64,000 nt of DNA from Amaranthus tricolor (GCF_026212465.1 NC_080058.1:3481001-3545000), one strand, 5' to 3'; positions 14,401 to 28,268 are shown, counted from the first letter of the stretch. Made by a program: numbers and translations. The notes: a model not told the origin generated them from the letters alone.

Positions 14401-17400
14401 TGTTTGAACTTCGGTTAACTATTATTTTCTTTTGGGACTTATGTGTTGTTTTACCCATTCTGTCTTTCTTACCTTTTCTACTTCCTGCTCGTTATTCTTT
14501 ATTTTGTTGCAGATAAAGCCTTTAGTCAGTCCAACAAAAGATATCATGTCAGTTCGAATAGGAAAGTTCAAATGGCATGAGTTTTTCCCTCAAGGTAATG
14601 TGTATCAGATGCTAGTTGTAAGCTAATTAATCTTTGAGATCTTATGATTGTTTATCTGATTTTCTTTGCAGCCCGTAACAATATTGGTGCTGTAATTGCG
14701 CTTTGGGCCCCAATCATTCTTGTATGCCTATCATTCTAAACCCCTTTTTGGTTACATTATTTTTGATTTGTTCGGACTTTGGAGCAGTGCTTAACTGCTT
14801 ATTATTGTATTGTTCACTTAACAGGTCTACTTTATGGATACCCAAATCTGGTATGCGATATTCTCCACATTGTTCGGCGGTATATATGGTGCATTCCGTC
14901 GTCTTGGAGAGGTAAACATTATCCCTGGCATGGTTCATCTTTCAAGCATTCCGGGTGGGGATACATTGTTTCTTTTTCAGCAGCTTTACTTGCCTTTTCC
15001 TTTGGCTAACCTCTTTTTATCTTTTATCTTGCATCCAGATCCGTACTTTGGGCATGTTGAGATCCCGGTTTCAATCATTACCTGGTGCTTTCAATGCACG
15101 TCTTGTTCCAAAGGAGCAACCTGAACATAAGAAGAAAGGGTTGAAGGCCACCTTCTCTCGACGTTTTCCTAATGTAAGCTATTTAGTTGTTTACTGTACT
15201 ACTGCTTATGCATGCTTGTGAAAGTCTCAAATTTTAAGATGACGCTTTTGGAGGAAATTTTCTCTGCCATTATCACAAGATTTCGTAGTTCCTCGGATCA
15301 TGATTGTGAATGTAACCCAAGATTTATCTAGGTTGTGATTAGATGATGTTTGGTTGCTCAGGAGCATTCAAAACTGAAAAGTTAGGTGAAACAATTAAGT
15401 TGTCCCCCATCCAAAATGGAAAGTTTTCCAAAAGGAATTAGGAAATAGTGACTTTATTACTCATAGTACATAGTACAAAGTTCAAACACCACTTGGTGAA
15501 TGGGATAACACCATGAACCTTTGGGTAGGGTAGTTAGTCTGATATCCTTCGGACCTTCTCCATTCCTTCCAGCTGGTCTTGTGCAAAACCACCATTCAAA
15601 ATGGAAAGTTTTCTATTATTCCATAAGGGCGGGGTAATATGGACCTCACTGTTGTACTTACTTGGCAGCTAGCCTGACTTCTTTTTTTCAATTCCTTGCT
15701 GCTACTCTTGTACCAATTTGTTTCTTGTATTCCTTTAGCCCCAGAAAAACAGAGGAAATAATAAAGGTTTGCTGGTTGATCTCTCACCTTGCACCAAAGA
15801 TTATGACCAAAAAAATGCAAAATACCAATTGCATGGTAAAGGTTTTGAACTTAACGCGAATGCAGTATGGACCGTGAGAATGATTTGTATCGATTGCAGA
15901 ACTGCCTTCATTGCTGAGATTGGGACTGTATCCGAGATAGAGTCTTCCTGCTTCATATTATTTTTTATAATAGTAAAATGACTCATTGTATTATTTATAT
16001 TATTCTTTGTATGTGAAGTTGCCGATGATGTTTCCTATAAGAGTCCATTAAAAACAACCTCTTTGTATTTTTGTTTTTACAAGTATTTCAAACTCTGACT
16101 CTGTGTAGGAGCCACTTAATGTCATCTGTTTATTAAAATGTTGTCTCTGATGGCTTAACTAAACGGATGGAGAAAAATAGGCACTAATAAAATTAATATG
16201 AGATTCTCATGAGTCGTGAACTCTAGAATTCTGTATGTTTTAGTTGAGTTTTAAATTGTGGATAAATTCTGCAATTCCACCCCAAAACAAGTTGAACCTA
16301 TGTGCTTTGTTGTGAACATGATAATTATAATACAAAAATATTTATAATGAAACTAGCAACTGCTTACAAGTGTAACTGTAGTGTACCTATTGCAATTGCC
16401 TTGTTCACAGTTCATCTATTGATGTAATATGTCATGAAGAGGACTATCTTGATCTGATTGATTAATTGGATTGTTACATACGAACATCTCAAACATGTCA
16501 GTGTTAATTGCAATAAATCTAAATTTTGATAAATGGTCAATGGTATACTGTATACATAATGTAAGCACACGCAAACTGCTATAAATCTTACAATGTAATG
16601 CTACCCGGACACGCCAGGAAGCCGTGCTGTACGCTTGTATCCAAAATTCGATCCGGCACTGGCTTGTGTACTCAGACACAATACTTGCTTGAAGCACTCT
16701 AGTAATGAACATTCACTGAAGAAGGAAAGCGAAGGAGAAATCAAGAGGAGGGAGAAAGGATACCTTGAGACTAAGGATGACAAATCATCTAACAGTGAGG
16801 GTAGAGTTTTGCTTTGTTGGTGGTAGATTTTGCCTTTTCAAACGCTGTTAATGATTAATTTTTAATGGGTAGAAAAAAAATTGTAGGAATTTCTCATTTC
16901 CATGTGACTTCATGCGAGTTAGAAGCCCTTGCTTGTGGTCACCTTGACCTTATTGTACATACACCTTTTTCTAAAATATAAATGTCTCATGTTGTGTCCA
17001 AATTTTTGGATGGTGTCCCTATGTCCTAAATTTTCAAGATAGTCGGGTCACATTTAGACTGTGTCAGTCACCAAGACCCAGCAACTTTGATAAGATGTCT
17101 ATATTTATAATTTAAGAAATGATTGCAGGACTTTATTTGGTATATTTTTTTAGAACTTTGTGCATTAATTGCATGTTCAAGTTTTATACTACAATTTTGT
17201 TTTCTAATGCTCTTATCAGTCAGAGTTCATTCTCACTGTATGTCGTTCAATCCCATTAAATTTTTTCTGGATTTGCAGATGTCGTCTAACAAAGAGAAAG
17301 AAGCTGCCCGGTTTGCTCAATTGTGGAACCAGATTATCACTAGTTTTAGAGATGAAGATCTCATAAGTAACAGGTAAGAGACTTGTATGTGATGATTGCT

Positions 17401-20400
17401 TATTTTGTCAGATGCTTAAAAAATTGTTAAAGTACTGGGTTGCTGCTAATTTGTAGTGTCATAAATGTATTATTTTAGGGAAATGGACTTGTTGCTTGTT
17501 CCATACTGGGCTGATCGTGATTTAGACCTTGTACAATGGCCTCCTTTCTTACTTGCGAGCAAGGTTTGCCATTGAACTCATGTACTGCAGTAGTTAATAC
17601 CTTGTAATACACTCTCTAGTCTCTACTAATTATTATTGGTGCTTTACAGATTCCTATAGCTCTAGATATGGCAAAGGACAGCAATGGTAAAGACGGGGAG
17701 TTGATAAAAAGAATTAATGCTGATAGTTATATGAAATGTGCTGTCCACGAGTGCTATGCTTCTTTCAAAAGTGTTATTAACATCATGGTTCAAGGACCTC
17801 GTGAGAAAACGTAAGTTTGTGGACCTACCCTCTCAGAAGCATTGAATTGCATGCCAAAAAAAAAACTCAGTTTCTGATTTTGAACTGTATTTTCAGAATT
17901 ATTGAGAACATATTCAATGAGGTTGAGAAACATATAGACGAAGGTGATCTGGTGACTGAGTACAAGATGAGTGCTCTTCCTAGCTTGTATGATCATTTTG
18001 TCAAGCTCATGAACTGTTTGGTCAGTAACTTGCTATGTATATTAATTCTTAGAATCTTGCTATGTATTGGGTTGTTTTCTTCTTTTTGGAGTCTCTTGTA
18101 ATTGTGTCCTTTGTTTTTTTGCAGTTGGACAACAAAAAGGACGATAAAGATAAAGTTGTGCTTTATTTCCAGGATATGCTGGAGGTGGTGGTAAGTGATA
18201 TAATGGAGGATAATAGCGTGCTAGAAACTGGAGGTGGGTCAACAGATGGGGGAGCATCTGTTGAGCTATTTGCGAGCGAAGGAGCTCTTAATTTTCCTAT
18301 TGAACCACAAACAGAAGCATGGAAGGAAAAGGTGTTTGTTTGTGCTACGTAGTACATAGAATGAATTATGGGTTTGCATTGATTTTGAGTTCTAACTTAT
18401 TTTGACATGGCAGATCAAACGGTTGTACCTGCTGCTTACTGTGAAGGAGTCTGCAATGGATGTCCCTTCAAATTTAGATGCTAGGCGCCGACTCTCTTTC
18501 TTTTCAAATTCATTATTTATGGATATGCCGCCTGCACCTAAAGTTCGAAACATGCTTTCATTCTCGTAAGTTGAGCCTTCTATGCTGAGAAATATGCAGT
18601 TTTGTGTGAATCAGGCATAATGAATGTCAAGCTATTTTAGATGTGATCATAATTTAGAGTAATCAATAGTTTGCAATGATGATTTTAATTGGACCTTTTA
18701 GTTTTTACTAAATTCCTGTGAAACATGCCATAATCTGTGATTTGCTCTTCAGTTAATAGTCTGTGTCCATTTTCCAATGTAACTAAAGATTTATAGGTCT
18801 GTACTTTGTACTTTTGGATAATAATGTACCGTAGGCTCACTAAATCATTTGCGTTTCTTATTTAGGTAAAATTGCAGATCTTTGTAACGGAAACAACCTC
18901 TTTGTTCTTACAAGGGTTAGGTTGTGCGCATGGCGATGAAATGATGAATTCGCTGTTGGTCAGAGAACCATGTTGTGCTCCATTCTTGTTGAAAGATGTC
19001 GGTCTTGTTGTAGTACTTGTTTTTTTTTTTTTTTTTTTTTTTTTGAACTGGAACTTTATTGCTGTGAATTTGGCTGGATTAGCTCCTATAAGATTTTGTT
19101 GGAACTTGGAACATATCATAACTTTTTCTTTGGGGACGATTTGATCAGTAGTTTATGCATATTCTGGTCTGTGTCATAGGCATGTGTAGCAACAACTTAC
19201 CATTTTTGTTGTTGCTATATGGTCCATTTTTTTGAGTCATTATCTATTTCTTTGTGGTGTTAGAATTCCAAATGTTGCTGGAAGTTAGATAACCTTTTTG
19301 AATGTACATGCCTGTTCAAAAATAAAGAGGAATGGTCCTAACAGTTAGCACCATATATTAGCCATCAAGAATCGCTCTTAAATATCTGTTTCTTTATACC
19401 AGGAAGTTCTTGTTTTGTTTGACTCTCTATGACACAATGCTGTATTTACAGTGTCTTGACCCCTTACTATACGGAAGAGGTTCTTTTCTCGCTACAAGAT
19501 CTGGAAAACCAAAACGAAGATGGTGTATCTATCCTGTTCTACTTGCAAAAGATTTTTCCAGGTTTTGTATGGATGACCTGCTCTGGAATCTATAATATCT
19601 ACTAAGCAATCACCCTTGCTCTGTGGTGTTGATTCATTAAACTAACCTTATGTTGTCCTTGACATCATGAAACAGATGAATGGGATAACTTTTTAGAGCG
19701 TGTCAAATGCACGGATGAAGTAGAACTCAGAGACAATGAAGATCTGGAGGAAGAGTTGCGTCTTTGGGCATCATACAGAGGCCAAACTTTGACTCGTACT
19801 GGTATGAATCTTTTTATTTTTGGTTCACCCATGTCATGTTTTAGGTCTAAATATATGTGATTTGAATCATCTCCTTCGAGGAAACTGGAAACATATGCAA
19901 GTATATGTAATGCATCAAACTTAGATAACCTTCGTTCATACTAATTGACTGTTGCAAATGACAGTTAGAGGCATGATGTACTATCGGAAGGCTCTTGAGC
20001 TTCAAGCCTTTCTTGATATGGCAAATGATAAAGGTACCTTCTAAATTGTATTTGTGTTAGATTTTGACTTTTTTGGTCCTTGCCTTCATAGTTTAATTTC
20101 CAACTTTTATTCAGTTGGTGGATGGAACTTAATTTTGTTTTTCTTTTTGATAGTCTTAATGGAAGGTTACAAGGCTCTTGAATTGAACACTGAGGAGAAT
20201 TCACAGAGTGAAAGAGCGCTGTGTCAAGCTGTCGCTGATATGAAGTTTACATACGTAGTATCTTGCCAGCAATATGGAATACATAAAAGAGCTGGTGATC
20301 ATCGTGCACAAGATATACTCAAGTTAATGACAGCGTGCGTGTGTAGTCTCTCATGTTTGACTGTCTCCAGCTTCCATTGTTCATCTATTGGCTGAAAACG

Positions 20401-23400
20401 ATTATGTTGGACTCGTTTTGACTGTTTTGATGCAGGTATCCGTCACTTCGAGTGGCTTATGTTGATGAGCTTGAAGAGCGTGATGCTAGCACCAACAATA
20501 ACAACAGCAAGAAGAACCAGATAAATAAGATATATTATTCCGTTCTTGTGAAAGCAGCTTTACCAACATCTACTAAATCAAACGAGCCTGGGCAAAACCT
20601 AGATCAGGTAAATTTGCAAATAAGTGAATGCCTCAAATTATTCTGCTAATTCCAAAGGTCGTATTGCATATTGAGTCAATAAAAAAGCCTTTAGATGTAT
20701 GGTTTATGAAAAGTATCATTGCATTTTTGGACACAGGTTCCTGCATGCAATTATTATATTGCGAAGAATCAGTTTAACAGTTTTTTCCATAGATTTAACT
20801 AACATGCTGAAGCGTGCCTTTCAGTTGCAGATCATTTTTTATGGGATTATCTGTTTTTGCTTGCACCTTTTATACCCAACTCTTTTCCCTCATGATATGA
20901 TGGACCTTGTTGTGCAGGTCATCTATCGGATAAAACTCCCAGGACCCCCTATCCTAGGTGAAGGGAAGCCTGAGAATCAGAATCACGCGATAATTTTCAC
21001 TCGCGGAGAAGGATTGCAAACAATAGACATGAATCAGGTAGCTTTTTGCTTGTGATGGTTTTTGTTTCTCTCTCTCTTCCACCCATTAACTTGGTGATCC
21101 TTTTATATGAAGGATAACTACATGGAAGAAGCTTTGAAAATGAGAAATCTGCTTCAAGAATTTCTGAAAAAACATGGTGGAGTAAGATATCCTACAATTC
21201 TCGGACTTAGAGAGCATATATTCACTGGAAGGTTGGTGCTTTTCTTTGATGGATTTGAATCATTTTACTTGTATACTTTTACTTTTTAATGGGTGTGTAT
21301 GTTTTGCTGCAGTGTTTCATCTCTTGCATGGTTCATGTCTAATCAGGAGACAAGTTTTGTCACCATTGGTCAAAGATTGCTAGCAAACCCATTGAAGTAT
21401 GCCCTTCTTAACCAAAAACCCTTTCCCTCTTTACGTGCATTTTCATGGACAATTCAATTTAGGGATAATTTCTTCTGAGACGTGATATGAGAATGCGTGT
21501 GCCAAAGTTTATAGGCTTCGGAATAGAAATAGAATCAATTTGCAATTTGCATGATCACTTCTGATTATGTGACTCCCCTGCCTGCTTTTGTTTCGGATTT
21601 CAAACTCCTGTCATGATAATCTTAGAAGACATCCCTTCCCCTAAGGTGATTTTGTGACTTCCAAGTTACTTCAAGTTACTTCCAGAATGCTTGTTCATAT
21701 TCTTTATGTTAAGTGGACTGTAATGGAATATACTAAAATGACTCCTTGAATCATGTGTACAGTGCACTTCTTATTTATGTGAAGTAGCTTATGAAAACAA
21801 CAACCTCTTTGTTAGTATTATCACTAACAAGGGTAAGGTTGCGCACATCCTTCCCCATACCCCACCTTAGTTGGGAGCCACTTAATGGAATTTGGGTAAT
21901 GAAATGTTGTTGTATGTTCAGTGGCTTCCAGCATCACCATTGGCACTTCTGGTTGAATCACACTTCTTTTGGTTCATTTGCTAGCTGGTTTAATCTCTTC
22001 ATCTAAATTTTGATGTGTTGTCTAATTTCATTTTTACTGAAAGGAAACCACTAATCAACTATAATTATGTTCTTTCTTACAGCTTAACCTTATTATTACC
22101 ATACACTGTCTCTCCCTCTCTATCTGAAACATAAGCTTCTTCTTTTAAGGCTTTAAATTTCATGGATTTGATGTTATGTACTAGATTGTTGATCGACTGT
22201 TCCATTCAGTTGTCAAGTGATATAGAGAAAGATATGGACATTTTTATGGCATTTTCCCACAAAGTAAACTCAATGAATTTTTCAAAACTTTTGTCCTCAT
22301 CTTTCCTTTGTAATTTTAGAACTCAAAGGACTTTTCAGATGCTTGACCTCACAATAAAATTAACTTTAGAATAATTTGACATTGTAACAACAATTGATTG
22401 GTATAGCATGTAGTTTCCATTTTCATATTATGTACCTTTGAACAGATCTCCTTAAGCTATACATATATAAACCAGACCATCCAACCAAAATTGGACAATC
22501 CCTCTAACACTAGCCATCTTTGCATGATTACAAATAAAGCCTTAGTAACACACTATGCAGATTCTCAACCTCTTAGGTTGAAGAGTTAGCAGGTGAGTTC
22601 TAACTGCGGGTAAAATGCCAACCTCTACAAAGTTAAGTTCCAAAATGTAAGGTCAAAAAGCCACTTCTAAGCTAACTAGTTTTGGAGTTATTTTGAAACC
22701 ATGACTGAGATGCATACAGAACACATGCACATCGCCACTAGAAATATCATGCTTGCTGCCCAGGGATGAATTGCTTGTTAATTAACTAAAGCTAGCTTTG
22801 TTATTCATATGTAAATTGCACGCCTTATTGATGGTTAGAAATTGATGCCATAACTATGTAGCTCTTATTCCTACTAAATAAGTGAGCTCTTTTCCTCCTA
22901 AACAATATGATTTTTGATAAAAAGTGAGCATATTTAGTGGTTGTATAATCTCCAATCACCAGATTTTTTGAACTTGAATAAGTTATAGATGGTAAGGATG
23001 GATGAAAGTCATAGCAAACACCGTAGCTGTTTTTAGAAACTACAATATTTTTTGTTCGACACAGGAACTCATATCCAACACAAGGTAGGTGTTCGAGTGT
23101 CCGATTTGGCTAAATTATGGAAAAATACTACTCATGTTTTGGTTCAAAATAAAGTGTTCAAGTGTCGGACCCATGTCTTTCAAGGATCCAACACGGATAC
23201 TTGAGGTGAAATGAAGAGTATGGGTAACAAAGCTGAAAATAAATAAGCATAATTCCTCTAAACTATGTTGACATTATGATTTTACAAGTGATATCAAATG
23301 CAATTGCCTATATTCAAGATATTCTTAGAACCAACTATAGACTTTATTACTTTTTTCTTTTTCTTTTTTTTTGTGCATCACAGGGTTCGCTTCCACTATG

Positions 23401-26400
23401 GTCATCCAGATGTCTTTGATAGGCTGTTTCATCTTACAAGAGGGGGTGTCAGTAAAGCTTCCAAGGTTATCAACTTAAGTGAAGATATATTTGCTGGTGA
23501 GAAGAATGCTTTGGTATTTCAAATTGGTTGTCCTCAGCGTGATTGTAATTTGTGGATGGAAAATCACATGCAGGATTTAATTCTACTCTTCGTGGAGGAA
23601 ACGTCACACATCATGAGTACATTCAGGTAGGGAAAGGAAGAGATGTGGGCCTTAACCAGATTTCAATGTTTGAGGCGAAAATAGCTAATGGAAATGGAGA
23701 GCAGACTCTTAGTCGTGATATATACAGACTTGGACATCGTTTCGACTTCTTCCGAATGTTGTCTTGTTATTTCACTACAATTGGTTTCTACTTCAGCACC
23801 TTGGTAGGTTCACTTTTGTGTTCTTTTGTTGTGTATGAAACATGGAGGCATTGTTTTAACTTTCTGCAATTGATCCTTAAACGACAGATTACTGTGCTCA
23901 CTGTGTATATATTCTTATATGGACGTCTATATCTTGTGCTAAGTGGCCTTGAGGAACAATTGAACAACCAACGCCGATTTCGGAATAATAAGCCACTTCA
24001 AGTTGCTCTTGCTTCTCAGTCATTTGTTCAAATTGGGTTTTTGATGGCATTGCCTATGTTAATGGAAATTGGATTAGAAAAAGGTTTTCGAACTGCTTTA
24101 AGTGAGTTTGTATTGATGCAACTGCAACTTGCTCCAGTATTCTTTACATTCTCTCTGGCAACCAAGACTCACTACTACGGGAGGACATTGCTTCATGGAG
24201 GTGCAAAATATAGGCCTACTGGTCGAGGTTTTGTTGTCTTTCATGCTAAATTTGCAGACAACTATAGGCTCTACTCTCGGAGCCATTTTGTGAAAGGAAT
24301 TGAGCTTATGATTTTACTCATTGTATATGAGATTTTCGGTGAACCATACAGAAGTCCAGTTGCTTATATATTGATTACTGTATCAATGTGGTTTATGGTG
24401 GGCACCTGGTTATTTGCTCCCTTCCTTTTCAACCCCTCCGGCTTCGAATGGCAAAAAATAGTTGATGATTGGACAGACTGGAACAAATGGATGAGCAACA
24501 GAGGTGGGATCGGTGTGCCTTCAGAAAAGAGTTGGGAGTCATGGTGGGAAGAAGAGCAAGAGCATCTTCGCCATTCTGGTATTCGTGGAATCGTTGCTGA
24601 GATACTACTATCTCTGCGATTCTTCATCTATCAATATGGACTTGTGTACCACTTGAAAATAACGAAAACAAACCAAAGTTTCTTAGTAAGTAGAAAGACG
24701 AGTTGCTCTATTTTTTCATATTATAATTGTGCATGTGATCAATTTAATGAGCTGTTTTGTAGGTCTATGGATTGTCATGGCTGGTGATCGTGGTGGTATT
24801 ATTTGTAATGAAGGTCAGTTCTAATTTATTTTATTATGTTGTGTAGCTACTGTTGAATCCATGGCCTATATAGCATGGCTAATTTGTCTGAAACTGGCTT
24901 TGAATCATGATCAATATAGTAATTTGTTCAAACTTTATGTAAAAGTTCGGTGTCCATTCTTGATAATAATTTGTCTGAAACTGGCTATGAATCATGATCA
25001 AGAAATATAGTTTTTTGATATTTAATATAATGGACTATATAAACTCATTAAATCATGTGCACTTCTTATTCAAGTGAAGTTACATCAAGGGTCAATCGCA
25101 AACCGTCTCTTTGTTTTTACAAGGGTAAGGTTGCGTACATCCGATTTTCACTAACCCCACCTAGGTCTAAGAAATCATTTTGGTAGTTTATTCTTAATCT
25201 TTAAGTTTCTTTTTTATTGGCATGCATTTGACCTTTTTCTTAATTTTAATACCCTTTGTAGACGGTGTTCCTGAAAACTTTCTTTCTTTGCAAATGTGTT
25301 TCCTTTTTATCTTATAGAGCCCCAAGCAAGAGGAAGTAGAACTTAACTAAACTACCCCTCCCTTTTTCTCCATCTTGCCTCACTGAGGTCTAATTAAATC
25401 CAACTTGCATTTTAGATAAAGTTGGAGATGTCGTATTTGTGTTCTAGACCTTGGATAATCAACTAAGCCTACACCTGTCTTGTTTATTATTCAGGCCTTT
25501 ATGATTGTTATATTTCTTTGGTCACGTTATCAGCCTTAATTCCCATTATGCATTGCCATGTCGTGTTTTTTTAGTCTTGTATTTTTTCTTGTCTTGCTTT
25601 GCCTTTTCTTTTTGGGTCTTTCTCGAGCCGAGAGATTCTTTGGTCTCATTTTCCTTTATGGGTATGATTTATTGTCTTCAATCCTTCACCATACCTTAAA
25701 TTTAAAAGGCGCGAGGCACAGAAGGTCCTTTTTTCCAAGGTGCGGGCTTTATGTATGCGAAAAGCTTCAAAATCAATTTTAAAATATATTTAATACTTGA
25801 AGTTAAAAGTTAAAACAACATCGAATTCATGTTATAATAACATAAAAGTAAGCTAAACACTACTTTATTACAAAAGTCATACCATAACTCGATTAGTCTT
25901 GAGTTAACAAAAGAAATAATAACTAAAACAAAGACAAAGTTAAGAAAGAAAACAGCGGTTCTTGATGCTTTGAAATATATTTGTGACACTTAAATAGACT
26001 CTTAAAATCTATATTAAAATCATATGTCGACCAGTGAAAATGGAGACACTTCAAAGTTTTTATATTTGTCTTTCGCTTCTCACTCCATATTTTTGCTTTA
26101 AGGTAAGAAATGGGTATAAATTTGTTTTCCATTCAATAAACAACGAAGAATTGAGGGTTATATGAGCAATATTAGGCAAAAAATGTTATTTATCAAAAAT
26201 CAAATCTGACATACAAGAGGCGTGCAAGTCACAAAAGGCATGCCTTTGAAGAGACTCCGGGAGGAGTTTAGGTGGTCACCTCTTAGCTCGTCACACCTAG
26301 GCCCGCCTCGGGCACGCTTTTAAAACACAACCCAATAACAGATCTTAGTTTCTATTAGCGGAATACACCAGGTATGATGATTCTAATGAACTACCGCTCC

Positions 26401-27787
26401 TTTTTTCCATCTTGACTCGTCAATCTTCAGCTAATAATATTAATTAAGCACATATCTTGCACACGTTGACCAAATATTTTGTTGTGATACCCTTGCCTTG
26501 CACAGTTGCACCCATGTGAAGCGGTTTTAGCAAGTATGGATTGGCAAGTTTGTACACCCTCCGTCTCTTTCAATTTGTCTTATTTTCTATTTTACTTCGT
26601 CCCAATGAATTTGCCCCGTTTCTATTTATGGACTTGGTCCCACATCTTTAGTACATCTTTACTCCCTATATTATGTCTTATTTCTACATGCCCAGTACTT
26701 TAACCCACCCAACTCAACTCCATCTGTGTGCCATTCCCATTTGGGGAAATATCGGGGCAACATAGTAATATCATATAGGATCTGAATTCCATCAATTGTA
26801 CCCCTTCTTTCCTTCTAGATATGAAAGTTTTTCTCGTGTTATTTTTGATGGTTGCTCGTGATATCATTGATCAAGATTTTTCCTTCTCTTTTTGATTTAT
26901 ATCTGATTGTTCCTATTTCAAGGTCTTGGGAACATGGTGCTTACAGTGTTGTGCTGTGTTTCACTTGACTGCATTGAACATCTTGCTATGACTTGGATTA
27001 CTTCTTTATTTTTAAAAATCTTGCATCACTACATATATGCTTTCCCCTTTCTGCAGACCGTTTCTGTTGGGCGTCGAAGATTCAGTGCAGATTTTCAGCT
27101 GGTGTTTCGGCTCATTAAAGGGTTGATTTTCCTGACATTTGTGGCTATACTGGTTACACTTATTGTGCTACCAGGCATGACATTGAAAGATATCCTAGTT
27201 TGCATTCTTGCTTTCATGCCCACTGGTTGGGGTCTGCTTTTGGTGAGTATCCTCTTTTTTTAATTTTCTTTTTATACCCACTTCTTTTAGGGGCAGACCC
27301 AGGCGCCCTCTGGTGCCTCCATGTGAGGGCACTGGGTTCAACTTTTCTATATTTACTTGTAATATGTGCTCCCATGGACTTTTTTATTGCCACTGACTTC
27401 TTATACATATATTTATGTACTCCTATACCTCATAAACATTGTTAAATTTAAAAATCAATAGCTCTCTACACGTCTAGTGTGATGTTCTGCTTTCAAGGTA
27501 TATAACTCTTTACTCTAATGCTTTTTAATTCTTTTCAGATCGCTCAGGCTCTCAAACCCGCTGTTAAACGAGCTGGGTTTTGGGGTTCAGTTAGGACACT
27601 TGCGCGTGGCTATGAGATTGTGATGGGATTGCTACTTTTCACTCCTGTGGCCTTCCTTGCCTGGTTCCCGTTTGTTTCTGAATTTCAAACAAGAATGTTG
27701 TTTAACCAAGCGTTCAGTAGAGGTCTGCAGATTTCTCGTATTGTTGGTGGACATCGTAAAGATCGTACATCTCGGAACAAGGATTGA
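5464..27787 (+). CDS. CALS3: Callose synthase (1,3-beta-glucan synthase), CALS3/GSL12-like, 41 exons
   Basis: Polymerises UDP-glucose into callose at the plasma membrane, notably around plasmodesmata. Exons: 5464-5659, 6306-6406, 6933-7057, 7163-7256, 7339-7449, 7521-7637, 7760-7852, 8075-8166, 8517-8643, 11416-11553, 11642-11718, 11807-11900, 12893-13015, 13104-13221, 13557-13894, 14003-14055, 14143-14203, 14513-14594, 14672-14721, 14825-14911, 15039-15173, 17279-17373, 17479-17563, 17650-17810, 17897-18020, 18125-18331, 18414-18565, 19452-19561, 19676-19801, 19965-20033, 20154-20334, 20436-20607, 20918-21037, 21113-21231, 21313-21396, 23384-23496, 23574-23803, 23888-24685, 24763-24813, 27057-27242, 27539-27787. 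They total 5844 bases, an unbroken 1947-residue frame; the family is about 1950. Order: Vta1-like N-terminus (about 45-190), FKS1 domain ([15 protein letters not shown], about 310-450), membrane cluster (about 475-760), large cytosolic glucan-synthase loop including [15 protein letters not shown] (about 1406) and [16 protein letters not shown] (about 1490), then a C-terminal membrane cluster (about 1505-1930). RTQTAGN near the start and [13 protein letters not shown] point to CALS3 rather than CALS1. Intron 13 is GC-AG. Confidence 0.95.
8644..11415 (+). other. Intron 9 of callose synthase (2.8 kb)
   Basis: The longest intron of the gene, running from GTATGC after the HH codons to CTACAG before MAFELYG. 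It is AT-rich and has no element I can delimit by terminal repeats. At 10859-10960 there is a more GC-balanced, exon-like island of 33 codons then a stop; see findings. Otherwise I see nothing specific. Confidence 0.6.
12539..12720 (+). repeat. LTR/TRIM-like repeat fragment in intron 12
   Basis: It starts TGTTGGGATAGTTTATCCCA and continues with CATCGACAAATTAAAG, then a GGTGTGC...TTATAAG stretch. That is the typical opening of short plant LTRs and TRIM elements (TGTTGG...CCCACATCG). I cannot fix a right end, a partner LTR or a target duplication, so it is either a solo LTR or a fragment. Confidence 0.4.
16005..16148 (+). repeat. SINE copy (family A) in intron 21
   Basis: Contains the family core: a TGTGAAGTTGCCGATGATGTT head, then ACAACCTCTTTGT, a short T-rich interruption, GGAGCCACTTAATG and an AAATGTTGT end. 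It aligns along its length with the copies at 21761, 25056, 44581, 56158 and 62635. The middle (the AACAAGGGTAAGG block) is degraded. Confidence 0.6.
18884..18945 (+). repeat. SINE fragment (family A) in intron 27
   Basis: Only the central block is left: AACAACCTCTTTGTTCTTAC, then AAGGGTTAGGTTG and GCGCAT. A run of 24 T follows at about 19021-19044. Too short to tell whether it is a truncated insertion or decay. Confidence 0.5.
21761..21915 (+). repeat. SINE copy (family A) in intron 35
   Basis: The best preserved forward copy. It has a GTGCACTTCTTATTTATGTG head, CAACAACCTCTTTGT, TCACTAACAAGGGTAAGGTT, GCGCACATCC, CACCTTAGTTGGGAGCCACT, TAATGGAATTTGGGTAATG and an AAATGTTGTTGTA tail. The AAGGGTAAGGTTGCGTACATC block resembles the 3' part of plant tRNA-derived SINEs of the Au type. 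Confidence 0.7.
25056..25185 (+). repeat. SINE copy (family A) in intron 39
   Basis: Shows GTGCACTTCTTATTCAAGTG, AACCGTCTCTTTGTTTTTAC, AAGGGTAAGGTTGCGTACAT and CACTAACCCCACCTAGG. The last part (GGAGCCACTTAATG and the GTTG tail) is largely lost. Confidence 0.65.
25700..26330. repeat. Possible non-autonomous DNA transposon in intron 39
   Basis: Two GC-rich patches face each other in an AT-rich intron: TTAAAAGGCGCGAGGCAC near 25706 and, inverted, GCCTCGGGCACGCTTTTAAA near 26310. Together they look like imperfect terminal inverted repeats about 0.6 kb apart. I could not find a clean target duplication. It may instead be two unrelated fragments of a common plant repeat. Confidence 0.3.
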
Positions 27788-28268
27788 CCTTGAAATAACT
27801 ATAATCTTGTACGTCATTTTTCTTATTTGTTCTATTTGTTAGAATTTATCTGCTTTGTCTTGAATGGCTAGCTGGTGTGTGTTGTAAGTAATGGGCGCAC
27901 GGCTTCATTTTTGGTAATTTTATTCCTGGCTTTGGTTACCATTTACCAATTTGATCATCTTGTTTCAAGTGGTCCCTCTTTCTTTCTTTATCATCCTTAA
28001 CTTTGCTCTTTTCAGTTTATGTATGTCTAGAAAATGGCACAGTCACAATTTTTTCGTTATAAGCGAACCTTATCTATGTAAACACATGGAGAGCAATTAT
28101 TTCTTTTTGGCAGAAAGAGTTTTAACTTTTTTTTTGAAAGAAGGCTAAGATTCAGAAATAGAAAAATCGGAAACAAAGTGTCCTCGAGCTAGGCTGGGGC
28201 TACATCTACCCAAACCTCATCGCCAAGGCCACAAGCGGCCCATTTAGCTAATCTATGGGGCAATCCCA

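Noticed and set aside
14714..14938. Minus-strand open frames over callose synthase exons 19-20 and similar ones elsewhere in the gene
   Set aside because: Antisense of conserved exons, too short and without homology.
16635..16826. 63-codon plus-strand frame in callose synthase intron 21, with a charged, coding-like appearance
   Set aside because: Family alignment passes directly from FSRRFPN to [12 protein letters not shown]; no extra exon is expected and no protein match was recognised. Nearby CGGACACG-like words suggest a repeat fragment related to 23040-23225.
23040..23225. Repeat with words like GTGTCGGACCCATG in intron 35
   Set aside because: It resembles a common plant repeat with GTGTCGGACAC words but its boundaries and type cannot be fixed.
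26553..26700. Stowaway-like MITE in intron 39 (CCCTCCGTCTCTTTCAATTT)
   Set aside because: Only one end is visible; no inverse partner or TA pair was found, so I did not annotate it as an element.
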